Below, piece by piece: positions 1 through 8,008 of a stretch of DNA of 14,866 nucleotides (its first letter is position 1; every line of letters starts with the position of its first letter). The DNA lies in the NCBI GenBank assembly GCA_913046275.1, contig CAJWSE010000012.1:1-14866 (forward strand). Reading direction: 5' to 3'. The position numbers and the translations under genes were made by a program. The stretch comes from an uncultured Phycisphaerae bacterium (lineage in GTDB: Bacteria; Planctomycetota; Phycisphaerae; Phycisphaerales; SM1A02). The notes below the pieces were generated by a model. It ran no database searches and was not told the DNA's origin. It worked only from the letters and a program-made list of their open reading frames with translations.

Positions 1-458
1 TTTGTTTGAGACTCTTTTGAGTAACTAGTGCTTACAGTAATTGAAACTTTTTTAGGACTCGATTTATTATCTAATCTATCTATTTTTTCTTTAATAAAAT
101 TATTTAACTCTCTATCACCAGTAATGATGAGTTCTTCAACATTTATCCTTGTTTCATCAATGGACCATTCAATTCCATGTGATGCCATTACATCCCATAA
201 TCCGACGGGCACTGTGATAGAGCCATTGCCATCTAATGTATAGACAGCATGTCTCCGAACAGCTAGTTTCTTTGGATCTGCGTTCGCATTTGGAAATAAG
301 TTGTTTCTGTTGTCATCTGCGTCAAAAAAAGATAATCGGCCGGGTATCGCGTTGCCTTCGGAGTCAACAATACTGAAGGAAAATATACCATGGGGTGCTT
401 GGGTATTTGCAGTTGGTGCGGGAGTTGCTATGGCAAGAACAATCGTCGTAATTAGCAT
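1..458 (-). CDS. Secreted protein resembling the N-terminus of CehA/McbA-type PHP metallohydrolases (partial, 3' end off window)
   Basis: An open frame enters from the left edge and is readable for about 152 residues from an ATG at 458; the C-terminus lies outside the window. The first ~21 residues (MLITTIVLAIATPAPTANTQA) look like a short signal peptide, so export is likely. Downstream come IPGRLSFFD (about 43-51), LFPNANADPKKLAVRRHAVY (about 58-77), a Gly-rich turn, then VPVGLWDVMASHGIEWS. This order (GRL-F, LFPN, LAVR, VYT, VPxGxxDVxASxGxEWS) is what I recall for the domain preceding the PHP hydrolase domain in CehA/McbA-family proteins. The catalytic domain is not visible, so enzyme function is inferred. 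An in-frame TAG 9 nt upstream of the ATG fixes 458 as the earliest possible ATG. The gene diverges from the ABC ATPase gene with 17 bp between start codons and no obvious Shine-Dalgarno. The reading frame is well supported; the family is moderately supported. Confidence 0.7.
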   Translation of the reverse strand, partial: MLITTIVLAIATPAPTANTQAPHGIFSFSIVDSEGNAIPGRLSFFDADDNRNNLFPNANADPKKLAVRRHAVYTLDGNGSITVPVGLWDVMASHGIEWSIDETRINVEELIITGDRELNNFIKEKIDRLDNKSSPKKVSITVSTSYSKESQT

Positions 459-475
459 GCGTGTATGCTACTCGT

Positions 476-1069
476 ATGTCACTTAATGTGTCAGATATTT
501 CATTTTCTTATACACAGGGCAATGAAGTGATTTCTAATTTTTCGCTTCAAGTTCCAGCAGGCAAAGTAGTTTCTCTTATTGGTCCTTCTGGCTGTGGTAA
601 AAGCACATTGTTACATTGCATTGCTGGACTGTTGGTTCCTAGTTCTGGCTTAATCAAAATTGATGGGGCTGATGTGACTCATAGAAAAGTATATGATCGA
701 GGCATTGGAATCATGATGCAGAATCAGCCACTTTATGAACATATGACAGTTGCGCAAAACATTGCATTTCCTTTGCGCGCTCGAGGTGCAAAAGCAGACG
801 TGAATGAGATTTTAGAACGGCTCGATTTATCAAAGATCCAATCCAATAAAGTGTCTAAATGCAGTGGAGGTGAACGGAGAAGGGTGGCGTTTGGTAGATC
901 CGTTGTCAAAAAACCACGCGTGCTCTTACTTGATGAGCCCTTTGTATCTATGCAAGAATCTTTAAGAGACATCATTCAAGAGTATATTCAAGAACTTCGA
1001 ATAACTACGCTGCTAGTAACGCATGAGAGAGAGATCTTTGTTGATAATATTGTTGTTGCGATGAAATAG
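476..1069 (+). CDS. Short, partly degenerate ABC transporter ATP-binding protein
   Basis: ABC ATPase of 197 residues from the ATG at 476 (a GTG at 461 would add five residues). Visible in order: Walker A GPSGCGKST (36-44), Q-loop Gln82 in MQNQPLYEHMTV, signature CSGGERRR (129-136), Walker B LLLDEP (150-155) and switch His183 in LLVTHERE. The Q-loop-to-signature region resembles MalK/UgpC-type importer ATPases. Two oddities: the D-loop Asp expected after Walker B is Gln160 (SMQES instead of the usual SALDA), and the protein stops 14 residues after the His, before the strand and helix that normally complete the fold (about 230 residues or more in the family, longer in MalK). The -1 frame after the stop contains a plausible continuation (1060-1128). 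No permease or binding protein is adjacent. It could be a decaying gene, a regulatory ATPase, or carry a sequencing error. Substrate unknown. Confidence 0.75.
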   Translation: MSLNVSDISFSYTQGNEVISNFSLQVPAGKVVSLIGPSGCGKSTLLHCIAGLLVPSSGLIKIDGADVTHRKVYDRGIGIMMQNQPLYEHMTVAQNIAFPLRARGAKADVNEILERLDLSKIQSNKVSKCSGGERRRVAFGRSVVKKPRVLLLDEPFVSMQESLRDIIQEYIQELRITTLLVTHEREIFVDNIVVAMK

Positions 1070-1227
1070 GAATGCTAGAAGAGTGCAGGTTTATGAATAG
1101 CCAAAGTGGTAGTTTTTTGTATCAATGATTGTCCTTAATGCACTTGCATCATGAAATGTGTGTCCTTTGTCAAAAATCTTATAGCGTGCTCTTTTCCCTA
1201 CACCTCATTATTAAGAGCGAAATGAAA

Positions 1228-1259
1228 ATCACCCTTGAATCCTAAGATCCAAGGGTGAT
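1228..1259 (-). terminator. Hairpin with perfect 10-bp stem; terminator-like on the minus strand
   Basis: ATCACCCTTG (1228-1237) pairs perfectly with CAAGGGTGAT (1250-1259) across a 12-nt loop. Read on the minus strand the stem is followed at once by TTTTCATTT, which fits a weak Rho-independent terminator for a minus-strand transcript. On the plus strand it is followed by GGAAGAG and has no T-run. No minus-strand gene ends here, so it would terminate a noncoding RNA, or it is a plain structural element. Confidence 0.4.
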
Positions 1260-1278
1260 GGAAGAGAAGAGAAGAGAA

Positions 1279-1314
1279 GGAACGCAACGAGCAAACTTTG
1301 CTCGAGGACGTTCC
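1279..1314. repeat. Two-part inverted repeat forming a long hairpin
   Basis: GGAACG (1279-1284) pairs with CGTTCC (1309-1314). Inside it GAGCAAA (1289-1295) pairs with TTTGCTC (1297-1303) around a single base. CAAC and GAGGA form an internal loop between the two stems. The arms are perfect over 6 and 7 bp. Because the apical loop is one base, in RNA the innermost pairs would open into a small loop. It sits 19 nt from the 1228-1259 hairpin, separated by a purine tract. Together they look like parts of one structured RNA rather than chance. Confidence 0.45.
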
Positions 1315-1415
1315 ACCGCTTCGCTATGTAGGTTATCGGCAGTTCTATACGTCTTACAGTACATTTAAGACCTATTTTTCAGTTTTTATTTACCTATATT
1401 CACAAGTGCAGTATT

Positions 1416-1444
1416 CGCAAAACCTTGCGTAACGTTTTTTTTTT
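1416..1444 (+). terminator. Possible weak plus-strand terminator (CGCAA hairpin then T10)
   Basis: CGCAA (1416-1420), loop AACC, TTGCG (1425-1429), then TAACG and ten Ts (1435-1444). The stem is only 5 bp and the T-run starts 5 nt after it, so it would be weak. It could end a plus-strand transcript from the ABC gene or from the structured stretch just upstream. Confidence 0.3.
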
Positions 1445-1589
1445 GAGGTTTTTATCGGTACCAAAAATATGATGTGTAACCTTTTGACTCGAGTAGATTT
1501 GGATTGAATCTCGTTGTTTTCAAATATTTTGCATTGCCTTTGAGACCATACGTGGTCACTGTCAAAAGTATCGATGTGGTATTGTTCAC

Positions 1590-4412
1590 ATGTACATGAG
1601 CACCATTAAGCGACACTTTCTGGGTTGGGATAAACCATTTTTATTGGAAGCATCCAAGTGGTTGCAAGATAACTGCTTACAAATGGAATTAGGCTCGAAT
1701 CATGACTGCGTTGTTGTTGTCTCGAGTTCTTCTGCGGCAAGGCGATTGCAATCGCTTCTTGTAGAAGAGGCGAGCGTGCACGGTAGAGCGATAAATCTTC
1801 CAAGAGTGGTGACAACTTCTTCTTTTTTGCGAGAATTACATCAGGACTACAATCATGTAGCATCCAATTCAATCGTTCATATTGCTACTGCTTCAGTTTT
1901 ACGGTCTTCTACTCGAGATGAGTTAAAGCCGTTGCTTGGATTAATGGAAGAAAATTTCGATAATCAACCATTTTCATTTTGGTTAGCAGCAGCGAAAGAA
2001 GTGCAAGCAGTTGCTTCAGAATGTTTAGCTGGTGGATATAGCACGGATACTTCAACTTGGCCCCAAGAGGCACAATTAATCTTAACCGCTAAGACGAAAT
2101 CTCGTTTTAATGCAATTTGTCGAGTTCAAGATGCAGTTCAGAAATTCTTGGAGAGCAATTCGTTGCAGACACAAGAGCAAGCGTGGAGTACTTTTTTATC
2201 TTCAGGCTATCAATCTACAAAACATATCGTTTTACTTGCTACAACAGACCTGCATAACATTGTTTGCCAAGCAGTTCGTCATTGTGCAAATACGGGCAGC
2301 GAAATTCATGCCGTAGTTCGTGCACCAAAATCGTACGCTTCATATTTTGACGATATTGGTTGCTTGTGTGTAGATCTTTGGAATCAAGAGCATATTTCAA
2401 TTTCCGAATCGTCAATTCATGTTGCAGGCTCACCGTCAGATCAAGCCATTAAGGTATTGGAACAGTGCAAGGGTGAATACGCGGTCGATGAGTTCACGGT
2501 TGCAGTCACGAGCGAAGAATCTATTGGTTATATTCGAAGGCAATTTGAAGGTCACGGATTTGCCACTCGATTTGCAGGAGGTACTTCAGCTGCATCTTCC
2601 TCTGAGTATGCGTTGGTTGAAGCAGTATGTTCGTTTTTGAGAACCAAGTCATTTAATTCATATGCTTCTCTTGTGCGGCATCCATATATTGCCAGAATCC
2701 TTCATATCACTAGCAGCGAATTACATCATCTTGATGCGTATTTTAATAATCATATTCCAAACTATATTGGAAAAACATGGTTTGTTCCTAAAGGTATATC
2801 AGAGTATGTTGACGTTCGACCTGTGGTTGATTTGCATAGCAGGATTTACTCTTGGCTTAAAGTGTTGATTGGTGCGGCACGCATGGATGTTCATTCATGT
2901 GCGAAAATTGTTCGTGATTTTTTCATTCAGGTATATGGTGAAGAGAAGCTCGAACAGAAGAGTAAGCGCCTTGCCGTACTTGGACATATTTTTAGTGCAC
3001 TGGATGTTTTAAGTTCACTTCCTAAAAATATTACAGAGAGCGTCGGCGATATTGCACCAGTTGATGCTTTTGATTTTATTCTCGCAGAATTAGCAGGTTC
3101 AAGCATTCCAGAATATCCCAATGAAAATGCTATTGAAATTGTGGGTTGGCTTGATTCTATGCTTGATGATTCTCCACACCTGTGCGTTGTAGGCATGGAT
3201 TCCAGTCTTGTAAGTAGCGCTTCAATCGGGCATTCACTAATTCCTGGCGCACTTCGACAAGCGCTTGGTCTGCTAACTGTCGAGCGTAAATTAGCGCGAG
3301 ATACACACGCAATTGTAGCAATGCAGAAAGAGCGAGAAATTGGTGGTCAAATTGATTGGATTATCGCTAGAAAAACAGCTGGTGGGGATTTGCTTGCACC
3401 AAATCCTTTATTGTTGCGTTGTGAAAATGATGACGAATTGGCAGCTCGAACTAACAAGCTTCTTATTGATGCCGGGTCGGAAAAGTTGTGTATTCCTCCA
3501 GAAAGTTTGAATGCTGAAACTTCAAGCACAATCCCTGTGTTGAAACTTCCGAAGCCTAGCGAGATTTGTGTAAAACCGATTAATAGAATTTCGGTAACGG
3601 CGTTTAAAAACTACCTCTCATGCTCCTACCGGTTTTGGTTACGCCATGTTCTTAGAGTTGATGAAGAAAGTGATGATCTCTCAGAATTAGATTATTCACA
3701 TTTCGGTACCCTTGTTCATAGGGTATTAGAGTCGTTTGGGAAGGATATTGAAGTACGTGATGAAACTTCAGCAGACCTTATCCGTGCATATCTATTCAAA
3801 TCAGTTGATGCCACAGTTGAACTATTGTTTGGGAAGTACCCTCTTGATACGATTAAAGTTCAAGCTGAAATGGCAAAACACCGGTTGGGCATATTTGCTG
3901 ATTTACAAGCGAGACGAGCACGTCAGGGTTGGAAAATTACTGACACAGAACGCAAAATTGAATGGCAACAGGGTACCAAGGAGGAGCCATTTACCGTTGT
4001 TGGAAAAATAGATCGCATAGACACGCATGAAGATGGATCTGTCCAATTACTGGACTACAAAACAGGATCAACAAAAGCCGAGAAATTGCATTGCAAAGAC
4101 GGTCAATGGATTGATTTACAGTTGCCTATTTACCGCCACTTAGCGGTTAGCGCTGGATATGACATGAGTAAAATCAAAACAGGCCTCATTCTAATTGGGA
4201 GTAAAGAGCAATTGGTACAATTTGATTTTCCAAATTGGACTGAAGAGGATTTTGATACGGCAGATAGTCAAATAGAATTTGTGATTAAGCAAGTCAAAGA
4301 TATGATTTTCGCTGAAGAGCCAAATTCAAATGCGCCTCAATTTAGCGAAGGGTTGTCTTGGATTTGCCAGGATACTGGTTTAGTGCAAGATACTGAGGCT
4401 AAGACGCTATGA
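1590..4412 (+). CDS. addB: AddB-like subunit of an AddAB helicase-nuclease (PD-(D/E)XK nuclease)
   Basis: A 940-residue protein acting in the cytoplasm as the second subunit of AddAB, which resects double-strand DNA ends for recombinational repair. The C-terminal third is a RecB-type nuclease: an entry motif ISVTAFKNYLSCSYRFWLRH (from about 668), FGTLVHRVLE with His710, GKIDRID with Asp808, and LLDYKTG with Asp822 and Lys824, the expected catalytic set. The N-terminus begins with KRHFLGWDKPFLL and has SSSSAARRL where a GKT Walker A would sit in Bacillus-type AddB, so this half is a helicase-like scaffold without visible ATP binding. B. subtilis AddB has an iron-sulfur cluster made by one Cys before the nuclease and three at the C-terminus. 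Here Cys remains in LSCSYRF, but the tail shows a single Cys (SWICQDTGLV), so the cluster is probably absent. The ATG at 1590 is chosen; 1596 is an equally plausible start, and neither has a clear Shine-Dalgarno. The stop overlaps the addA start by 4 nt. Confidence 0.88.
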   Translation: MYMSTIKRHFLGWDKPFLLEASKWLQDNCLQMELGSNHDCVVVVSSSSAARRLQSLLVEEASVHGRAINLPRVVTTSSFLRELHQDYNHVASNSIVHIATASVLRSSTRDELKPLLGLMEENFDNQPFSFWLAAAKEVQAVASECLAGGYSTDTSTWPQEAQLILTAKTKSRFNAICRVQDAVQKFLESNSLQTQEQAWSTFLSSGYQSTKHIVLLATTDLHNIVCQAVRHCANTGSEIHAVVRAPKSYASYFDDIGCLCVDLWNQEHISISESSIHVAGSPSDQAIKVLEQCKGEYAVDEFTVAVTSEESIGYIRRQFEGHGFATRFAGGTSAASSSEYALVEAVCSFLRTKSFNSYASLVRHPYIARILHITSSELHHLDAYFNNHIPNYIGKTWFVPKGISEYVDVRPVVDLHSRIYSWLKVLIGAARMDVHSCAKIVRDFFIQVYGEEKLEQKSKRLAVLGHIFSALDVLSSLPKNITESVGDIAPVDAFDFILAELAGSSIPEYPNENAIEIVGWLDSMLDDSPHLCVVGMDSSLVSSASIGHSLIPGALRQALGLLTVERKLARDTHAIVAMQKEREIGGQIDWIIARKTAGGDLLAPNPLLLRCENDDELAARTNKLLIDAGSEKLCIPPESLNAETSSTIPVLKLPKPSEICVKPINRISVTAFKNYLSCSYRFWLRHVLRVDEESDDLSELDYSHFGTLVHRVLESFGKDIEVRDETSADLIRAYLFKSVDATVELLFGKYPLDTIKVQAEMAKHRLGIFADLQARRARQGWKITDTERKIEWQQGTKEEPFTVVGKIDRIDTHEDGSVQLLDYKTGSTKAEKLHCKDGQWIDLQLPIYRHLAVSAGYDMSKIKTGLILIGSKEQLVQFDFPNWTEEDFDTADSQIEFVIKQVKDMIFAEEPNSNAPQFSEGLSWICQDTGLVQDTEAKTL

Positions 4413-7400
4413 GTACTTTTCGACGATTTGAAGTGGTTGAAGCGTTAGCGGGTGCAGGAAAGACGTATCAGCTATCACATCGTTATTTGCGATTGATTGC
4501 GCAGGGTGCGGATCCTTCAACAATTCTTGCCGCGACATTTACTGTAAAAGCATCCGGTGAAATTCGCGATCGAATTATCCATTCAGTTGCGTCAGCGATT
4601 CATGATGAACAGGCACGAGAACTATTATTTGAAGGGGTTCCTGAACTTGAAAAAACAAAGATGGCATGTGTGAATTTGTTGCGCAAAGTTGTGGCTAACT
4701 TGCACAAATTACAAATAGGAACAATTGATAGTTTCTTTGTTAAAACAGCAAAGTTGTTTGGCGATGAACTTGGTTTTCCAACTTCATGGTCTATTCTTGA
4801 TGAGCAGAGCGAGGACGCCGTTCTAAAACTTGCTATTGCAAATATGCTTAAGGAAGAAGACCCGGATTTCTTTGAAGAATTGTTTCGATTGTCGACTGGT
4901 TTATCAACGGTTCCTGTTGGTAGTACCGTGCAATCAATTTGTCGTTATGCGTATGATTTGACTCGCGAATCTAGTTTAGATGCGTGGGTTGATGACAGTA
5001 ACAAACCCTTTCCTGAATTATCGAAGAAAGGTTTTGAGAGTGCTCTTGCAATGCTCGAACAACATGGAGAAGAGTCGAAAAAATACAAAGATAAATATTT
5101 ACAATCAGTAAAGCGCGCGCGCGCCGGTGATTGGAAAAGTTTCGTTACGAAAGGTATCCCAAAGTGCATTCTAGATGAAACATTTATGTTCAATAAGGTG
5201 CAAATTAGTGATGAAGTAATTGAGCATTTTCAACCATTATTTAATCATGCTAGTGCAAAGATAGTTAACTTTGTCCTATATAAAAATAAAGGCATCGCTC
5301 AGCTTATGGCTTTGTTTCACAATGCTTGGACATCAGTGAAGCATGCCAAAGGCATGTACAAGTTTGAAGACATTGCTTTCTACTTAAGCTATTTAAAGGT
5401 ATTCAATGATGTGAGTGAAGTAGCATTTCGTATTGATTCATCTATAGATCATCTTCTTATTGATGAATTTCAAGATACTTCCTTAACACAATGGAACGTC
5501 TTAGAACCAATAATCGAAGAGATTCGCCAATCAGACTCAGATCGATCCTTATTTTTTGTAGGTGATCCAAAGCAAAGTTTATATGGTTGGCGTGGTGGCA
5601 ATCCAAAGTTATTGCAGCATCTTCCCGAGAGGTTGCGCATTGAAGGCCCAACAAGGCTGCCATCAAGTTGGCGCTGTGTGCCAGCTGTATTGGAACTCAT
5701 AAATGAGGTATTTGATAATTTAAATCAATCTGAATTATTGGCAAAACATTCAAATGAGGGCGTGGTTCAGTGGCTTAAAAGTTACTCATTGCATCACTCC
5801 GCTCGACCAACTGCACGAGGCTTCGCTACGGTACATACGACTGCAACAAATGAGTCATTTACAAGACCAAATGATCCATGTATGGATTGTATGATTGGCA
5901 AGGTTGTGGAGATAGTGCGAGATATTCACGAAAAGAACAAGTCTGCAACAATCGGTGTCTTAGTTCGTAACAATACAAATCAAAAAATTCAGCGCATTGT
6001 ACAAAAATTACGAACGCACACTTCGCAGCCAGTGTTTGCTTCAGAGTATGGAGGTAACCCGCTGACGGATTCAGCTCCAGTAACAGTTATTCTGTCTGCA
6101 TTGTTGCTTGCGGACCATCCTGGCGATACAGCGGCTTTGTTTCATGTCTCAACTTCTCCAATTGGTGAATCTTTAGGTTTGAGTCCTACAAGCAATCGAA
6201 AAGACGCATGTCAATTGAGCGAAGAATTACGCAGGAGGTTAGTGAATCAGAGTTATGCAGACGTAATTAAGGAATTGTCTGCACCATTATTTGCAAATGC
6301 AAGTGATCGGGATCAATATCGACTTTGGCAATTGGTTGAGTTAGCGCAATCATTTGAACATGATGAATGCTTACGACCTTCTGAGTTTGTCGCCTTTGTT
6401 AAAAAGAAACGAATAGTAGACCCATCTTCATCGAAAGTGCAGGTAATGACCGTGCACGCTTCAAAGGGGCTTGGTTTCGATGCAGTTGTAGTTTGCGATA
6501 TGCATGAGTCATTGTGGAAGCCGCCAAAAGTTCTCACTAAGTCGATTCAAGACACTAAACAAGAAAATGAGGTTTTTTCACCGCCATCTAAATTGAGCGT
6601 TCCAGAGGATATGAAATTTAATTCAATTATTTTGCATCAAGCAATAATGTGGAAGGAGAAGAAAGCAGAGCAAGTGCAAGAAGCATTATCATTGCTATAC
6701 GTTGCTATGACCCGAGCGAAATATGCGCTACATCTAGTGATTCCGCCAAGGCCATATGCAGAGAGTCAGGCTAAAACATTTGATCGTTTAATTCGAGAAA
6801 CATTGAATTTAGATGCTTGTTTACCAGTAGATACAATTGTTTGGCCTAAACCAGATACGAGGAGAAACAATAATGATGAACTGTGGTTTAGCCAAGTTGA
6901 GTTTGATGAAGTTGTTCACAATACTAAATCTGCTATATTTGCAAAGCTGCAAAAGCCAAAACATACAAAGCGAATGGTGGCAAATTCTTCGCCATCAAGT
7001 TTAGAGGGTGGGGGCAAAGTCTATGTAAAAGAGCGATTTGCTGGTGGCACGAATTCTGCTTTTGATTGGGGCACACTAGTTCATAAGTGGTTCGAAGATA
7101 TTGAATGGTTTGAAGCAGTGCCAACTGTTGCGCAACTTGTAAAGAGTGCGCTTTCGGAAGAGGCCTCTCGGATTGGTGAAGAGAAAGTTCAAGAAGCGGC
7201 AAAAAGTTGTATTAAAGCAATACAGTCGGAGCAGTTTCGATTAGCTTTGATGAAGCCATCGAGTTATGCGGTAGTCTATAGAGAGCAGGAATTCGCTTTT
7301 CGTGTTGCAAAAGGGACAAAATTTGCTGATGTAGTTCTTGATGAAACTACTGATATACGGGGCTCAATAGATCGTTTTGTCGTCGAATATGATGAAGCAG

Positions 7401-7609
7401 GGAATGCACTTCAGGCCGTAATTACAGATTGGAAAACAGACACTTTTGATGATCATCAGCTGGAAACAAAAATAGCATATTACGCTCCCCAGCTTTCTTC
7501 ATATCGCTTGGCCGCATCAAGGCTTTTAGGCATAGATATTCAGAGTGTTCGGACACTATTAGCTTTTGTGTCTCGAGGTCAAGTCATCGATATCACTAAC
7601 AAGACATGA
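4409..7609 (+). CDS. addA: AddA helicase-nuclease subunit (UvrD-like helicase with C-terminal nuclease)
   Basis: A 1066-residue superfamily 1 helicase fused to a nuclease, the motor subunit of AddAB. Helicase motifs in order: Walker A ALAGAGKT (12-19), motif Ia near ASGEIRDRI, TIDSFF (about 107-112), Walker B LLIDEFQDT with Asp352-Glu353, motif III GDPKQSLYGWRGG (385-397), MTVHASKGLGFD (680-691), and motif VI LYVAMTRAK with Arg769. The nuclease domain follows: DWGTLVHKWF with His892, GSIDRFV with Asp988, and TDWKTD with Asp1007 and Lys1009. Every catalytic residue expected of AddA is present. It is somewhat shorter than B. subtilis AddA (about 1230 residues). The start codon lies in an ATGA overlap with the addB stop, implying translational coupling and equal production of both subunits. 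A weak GAGG sits 10 nt upstream. The paired nuclease domains in both subunits separate this from RecBCD, where only RecB has one. Confidence 0.93.
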   Translation: MSTFRRFEVVEALAGAGKTYQLSHRYLRLIAQGADPSTILAATFTVKASGEIRDRIIHSVASAIHDEQARELLFEGVPELEKTKMACVNLLRKVVANLHKLQIGTIDSFFVKTAKLFGDELGFPTSWSILDEQSEDAVLKLAIANMLKEEDPDFFEELFRLSTGLSTVPVGSTVQSICRYAYDLTRESSLDAWVDDSNKPFPELSKKGFESALAMLEQHGEESKKYKDKYLQSVKRARAGDWKSFVTKGIPKCILDETFMFNKVQISDEVIEHFQPLFNHASAKIVNFVLYKNKGIAQLMALFHNAWTSVKHAKGMYKFEDIAFYLSYLKVFNDVSEVAFRIDSSIDHLLIDEFQDTSLTQWNVLEPIIEEIRQSDSDRSLFFVGDPKQSLYGWRGGNPKLLQHLPERLRIEGPTRLPSSWRCVPAVLELINEVFDNLNQSELLAKHSNEGVVQWLKSYSLHHSARPTARGFATVHTTATNESFTRPNDPCMDCMIGKVVEIVRDIHEKNKSATIGVLVRNNTNQKIQRIVQKLRTHTSQPVFASEYGGNPLTDSAPVTVILSALLLADHPGDTAALFHVSTSPIGESLGLSPTSNRKDACQLSEELRRRLVNQSYADVIKELSAPLFANASDRDQYRLWQLVELAQSFEHDECLRPSEFVAFVKKKRIVDPSSSKVQVMTVHASKGLGFDAVVVCDMHESLWKPPKVLTKSIQDTKQENEVFSPPSKLSVPEDMKFNSIILHQAIMWKEKKAEQVQEALSLLYVAMTRAKYALHLVIPPRPYAESQAKTFDRLIRETLNLDACLPVDTIVWPKPDTRRNNNDELWFSQVEFDEVVHNTKSAIFAKLQKPKHTKRMVANSSPSSLEGGGKVYVKERFAGGTNSAFDWGTLVHKWFEDIEWFEAVPTVAQLVKSALSEEASRIGEEKVQEAAKSCIKAIQSEQFRLALMKPSSYAVVYREQEFAFRVAKGTKFADVVLDETTDIRGSIDRFVVEYDEAGNALQAVITDWKTDTFDDHQLETKIAYYAPQLSSYRLAASRLLGIDIQSVRTLLAFVSRGQVIDITNKT

Positions 7610-7646
7610 ATTTTAGGTTTTTAAAAATTCCTGTTGTTAAACAATA

Positions 7647-7662
7647 ATAAAAGCGCTTTTAT
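7647..7662. promoter_or_regulatory. Perfect 16-bp palindrome between addA and feoA (operator or terminator stem)
   Basis: ATAAAAGCGCTTTTAT is a perfect palindrome, preceded by a smaller one, TTGTTAAACAA, at 7634-7644. It lies 38 nt after the addA stop and 72 nt before feoA. As RNA it has no room for a loop without opening the central pairs, and it ends in TTTTATATA, so it may be a weak bidirectional terminator. As DNA it could be a dimeric regulator site for the iron operon; it does not match the Fur or DtxR consensus I know. Confidence 0.35.
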
Positions 7663-7666
7663 ATAC

Positions 7667-7695
7667 TTGCACCAGCCATTTTGCTGTTGTATGCT
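7667..7695 (+). promoter_or_regulatory. Candidate promoter for the feo operon
   Basis: TTGCAC (7667-7672), a 17-nt spacer, and TATGCT (7690-7695) resemble a weak sigma-70 promoter. Transcription would start near 7702, giving a leader of about 33 nt before the feoA ATG. The 16-bp palindrome lies just upstream of the -35 box. The match is partial and other positions are possible. Confidence 0.25.
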
Positions 7696-7734
7696 CTGTG
7701 TTCTAGTTGCGATTGAGTCTCACTAGATGATTTT

Positions 7735-7998
7735 ATGACACTTTCTTCACCACCTAGCCAACAAGAATTTATACCGCTCGCCCAACTCTCCGAGAATGAG
7801 CAGGCGGTGGTTCACATGCCTGAATTGGAAGCGGATGAACGCGAGGCGCTCATTGCAATGGGTCTACACGAAGAAGCCACAGTTAAATTATGTCAACAGG
7901 GGCAACCGTGCATTGTTCAAGTAGAAGCAACTCGATTGGGGCTCTCTCAAGAAGTCGCTGCCCGCATCTTGGTTCGCAGATGCGCTGCTTGTAACTAA
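7735..7998 (+). CDS. feoA: FeoA, small SH3-like ferrous iron transport protein
   Basis: An 87-residue cytoplasmic protein with the FeoA SH3-like pattern: IPLAQLSENEQAVV at the start, EALIAMGLHEEATVKL in the middle (the usual L-x-x-MGL-x-x-G-x-x-V turn, with Glu where Gly is common), GQPCIVQVEATRLGLSQEVA, and a closing ARILVRR strand. FeoA supports FeoB-driven Fe(II) import, probably by contacting the FeoB G domain or membrane part. The protein ends RRCAACN; the three Cys at the C-terminus (two close together) are not a family hallmark. The ATG at 7735 is chosen because the frame of the ATG ten bases earlier closes at once. There is no clear Shine-Dalgarno. feoB follows 10 nt downstream, so the genes form an operon. 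Confidence 0.85.
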   Translation: MTLSSPPSQQEFIPLAQLSENEQAVVHMPELEADEREALIAMGLHEEATVKLCQQGQPCIVQVEATRLGLSQEVAARILVRRCAACN

Positions 7999-8008
7999 GA
8001 AGCTATAA

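Larger units (their letters stand above)
1070..1589. other. Gene-free interval of about 520 bp with inverted repeats
   Basis: I see no convincing protein-coding frame on either strand. The interval holds the possible -1-frame remnant of the ABC gene (to 1128), two strong inverted repeats (1228-1259 and 1279-1314) joined by a purine tract of GAAGA repeats, a small hairpin before ten Ts (1416-1444), and an imperfect palindrome GACCA-TACG-TGGTC at 1544-1557, about 32 nt upstream of the addB start, that could be an operator. Bases 1130-1220 and 1320-1410 show nothing I can name. A plausible addB promoter must lie here, but no pair of hexamers stands out. Confidence 0.6.

Noticed and set aside
28..486. 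Plus-strand open frames at the left edge
   Set aside because: The minus strand carries a continuous frame with a signal peptide and family-like motifs through the same bases.
5113..5124. GC alternating run of 12 bases in addA, possible Z-DNA or slippage site
   Set aside because: It simply encodes KRARAG within an intact frame; no frameshift or other structure goes with it.
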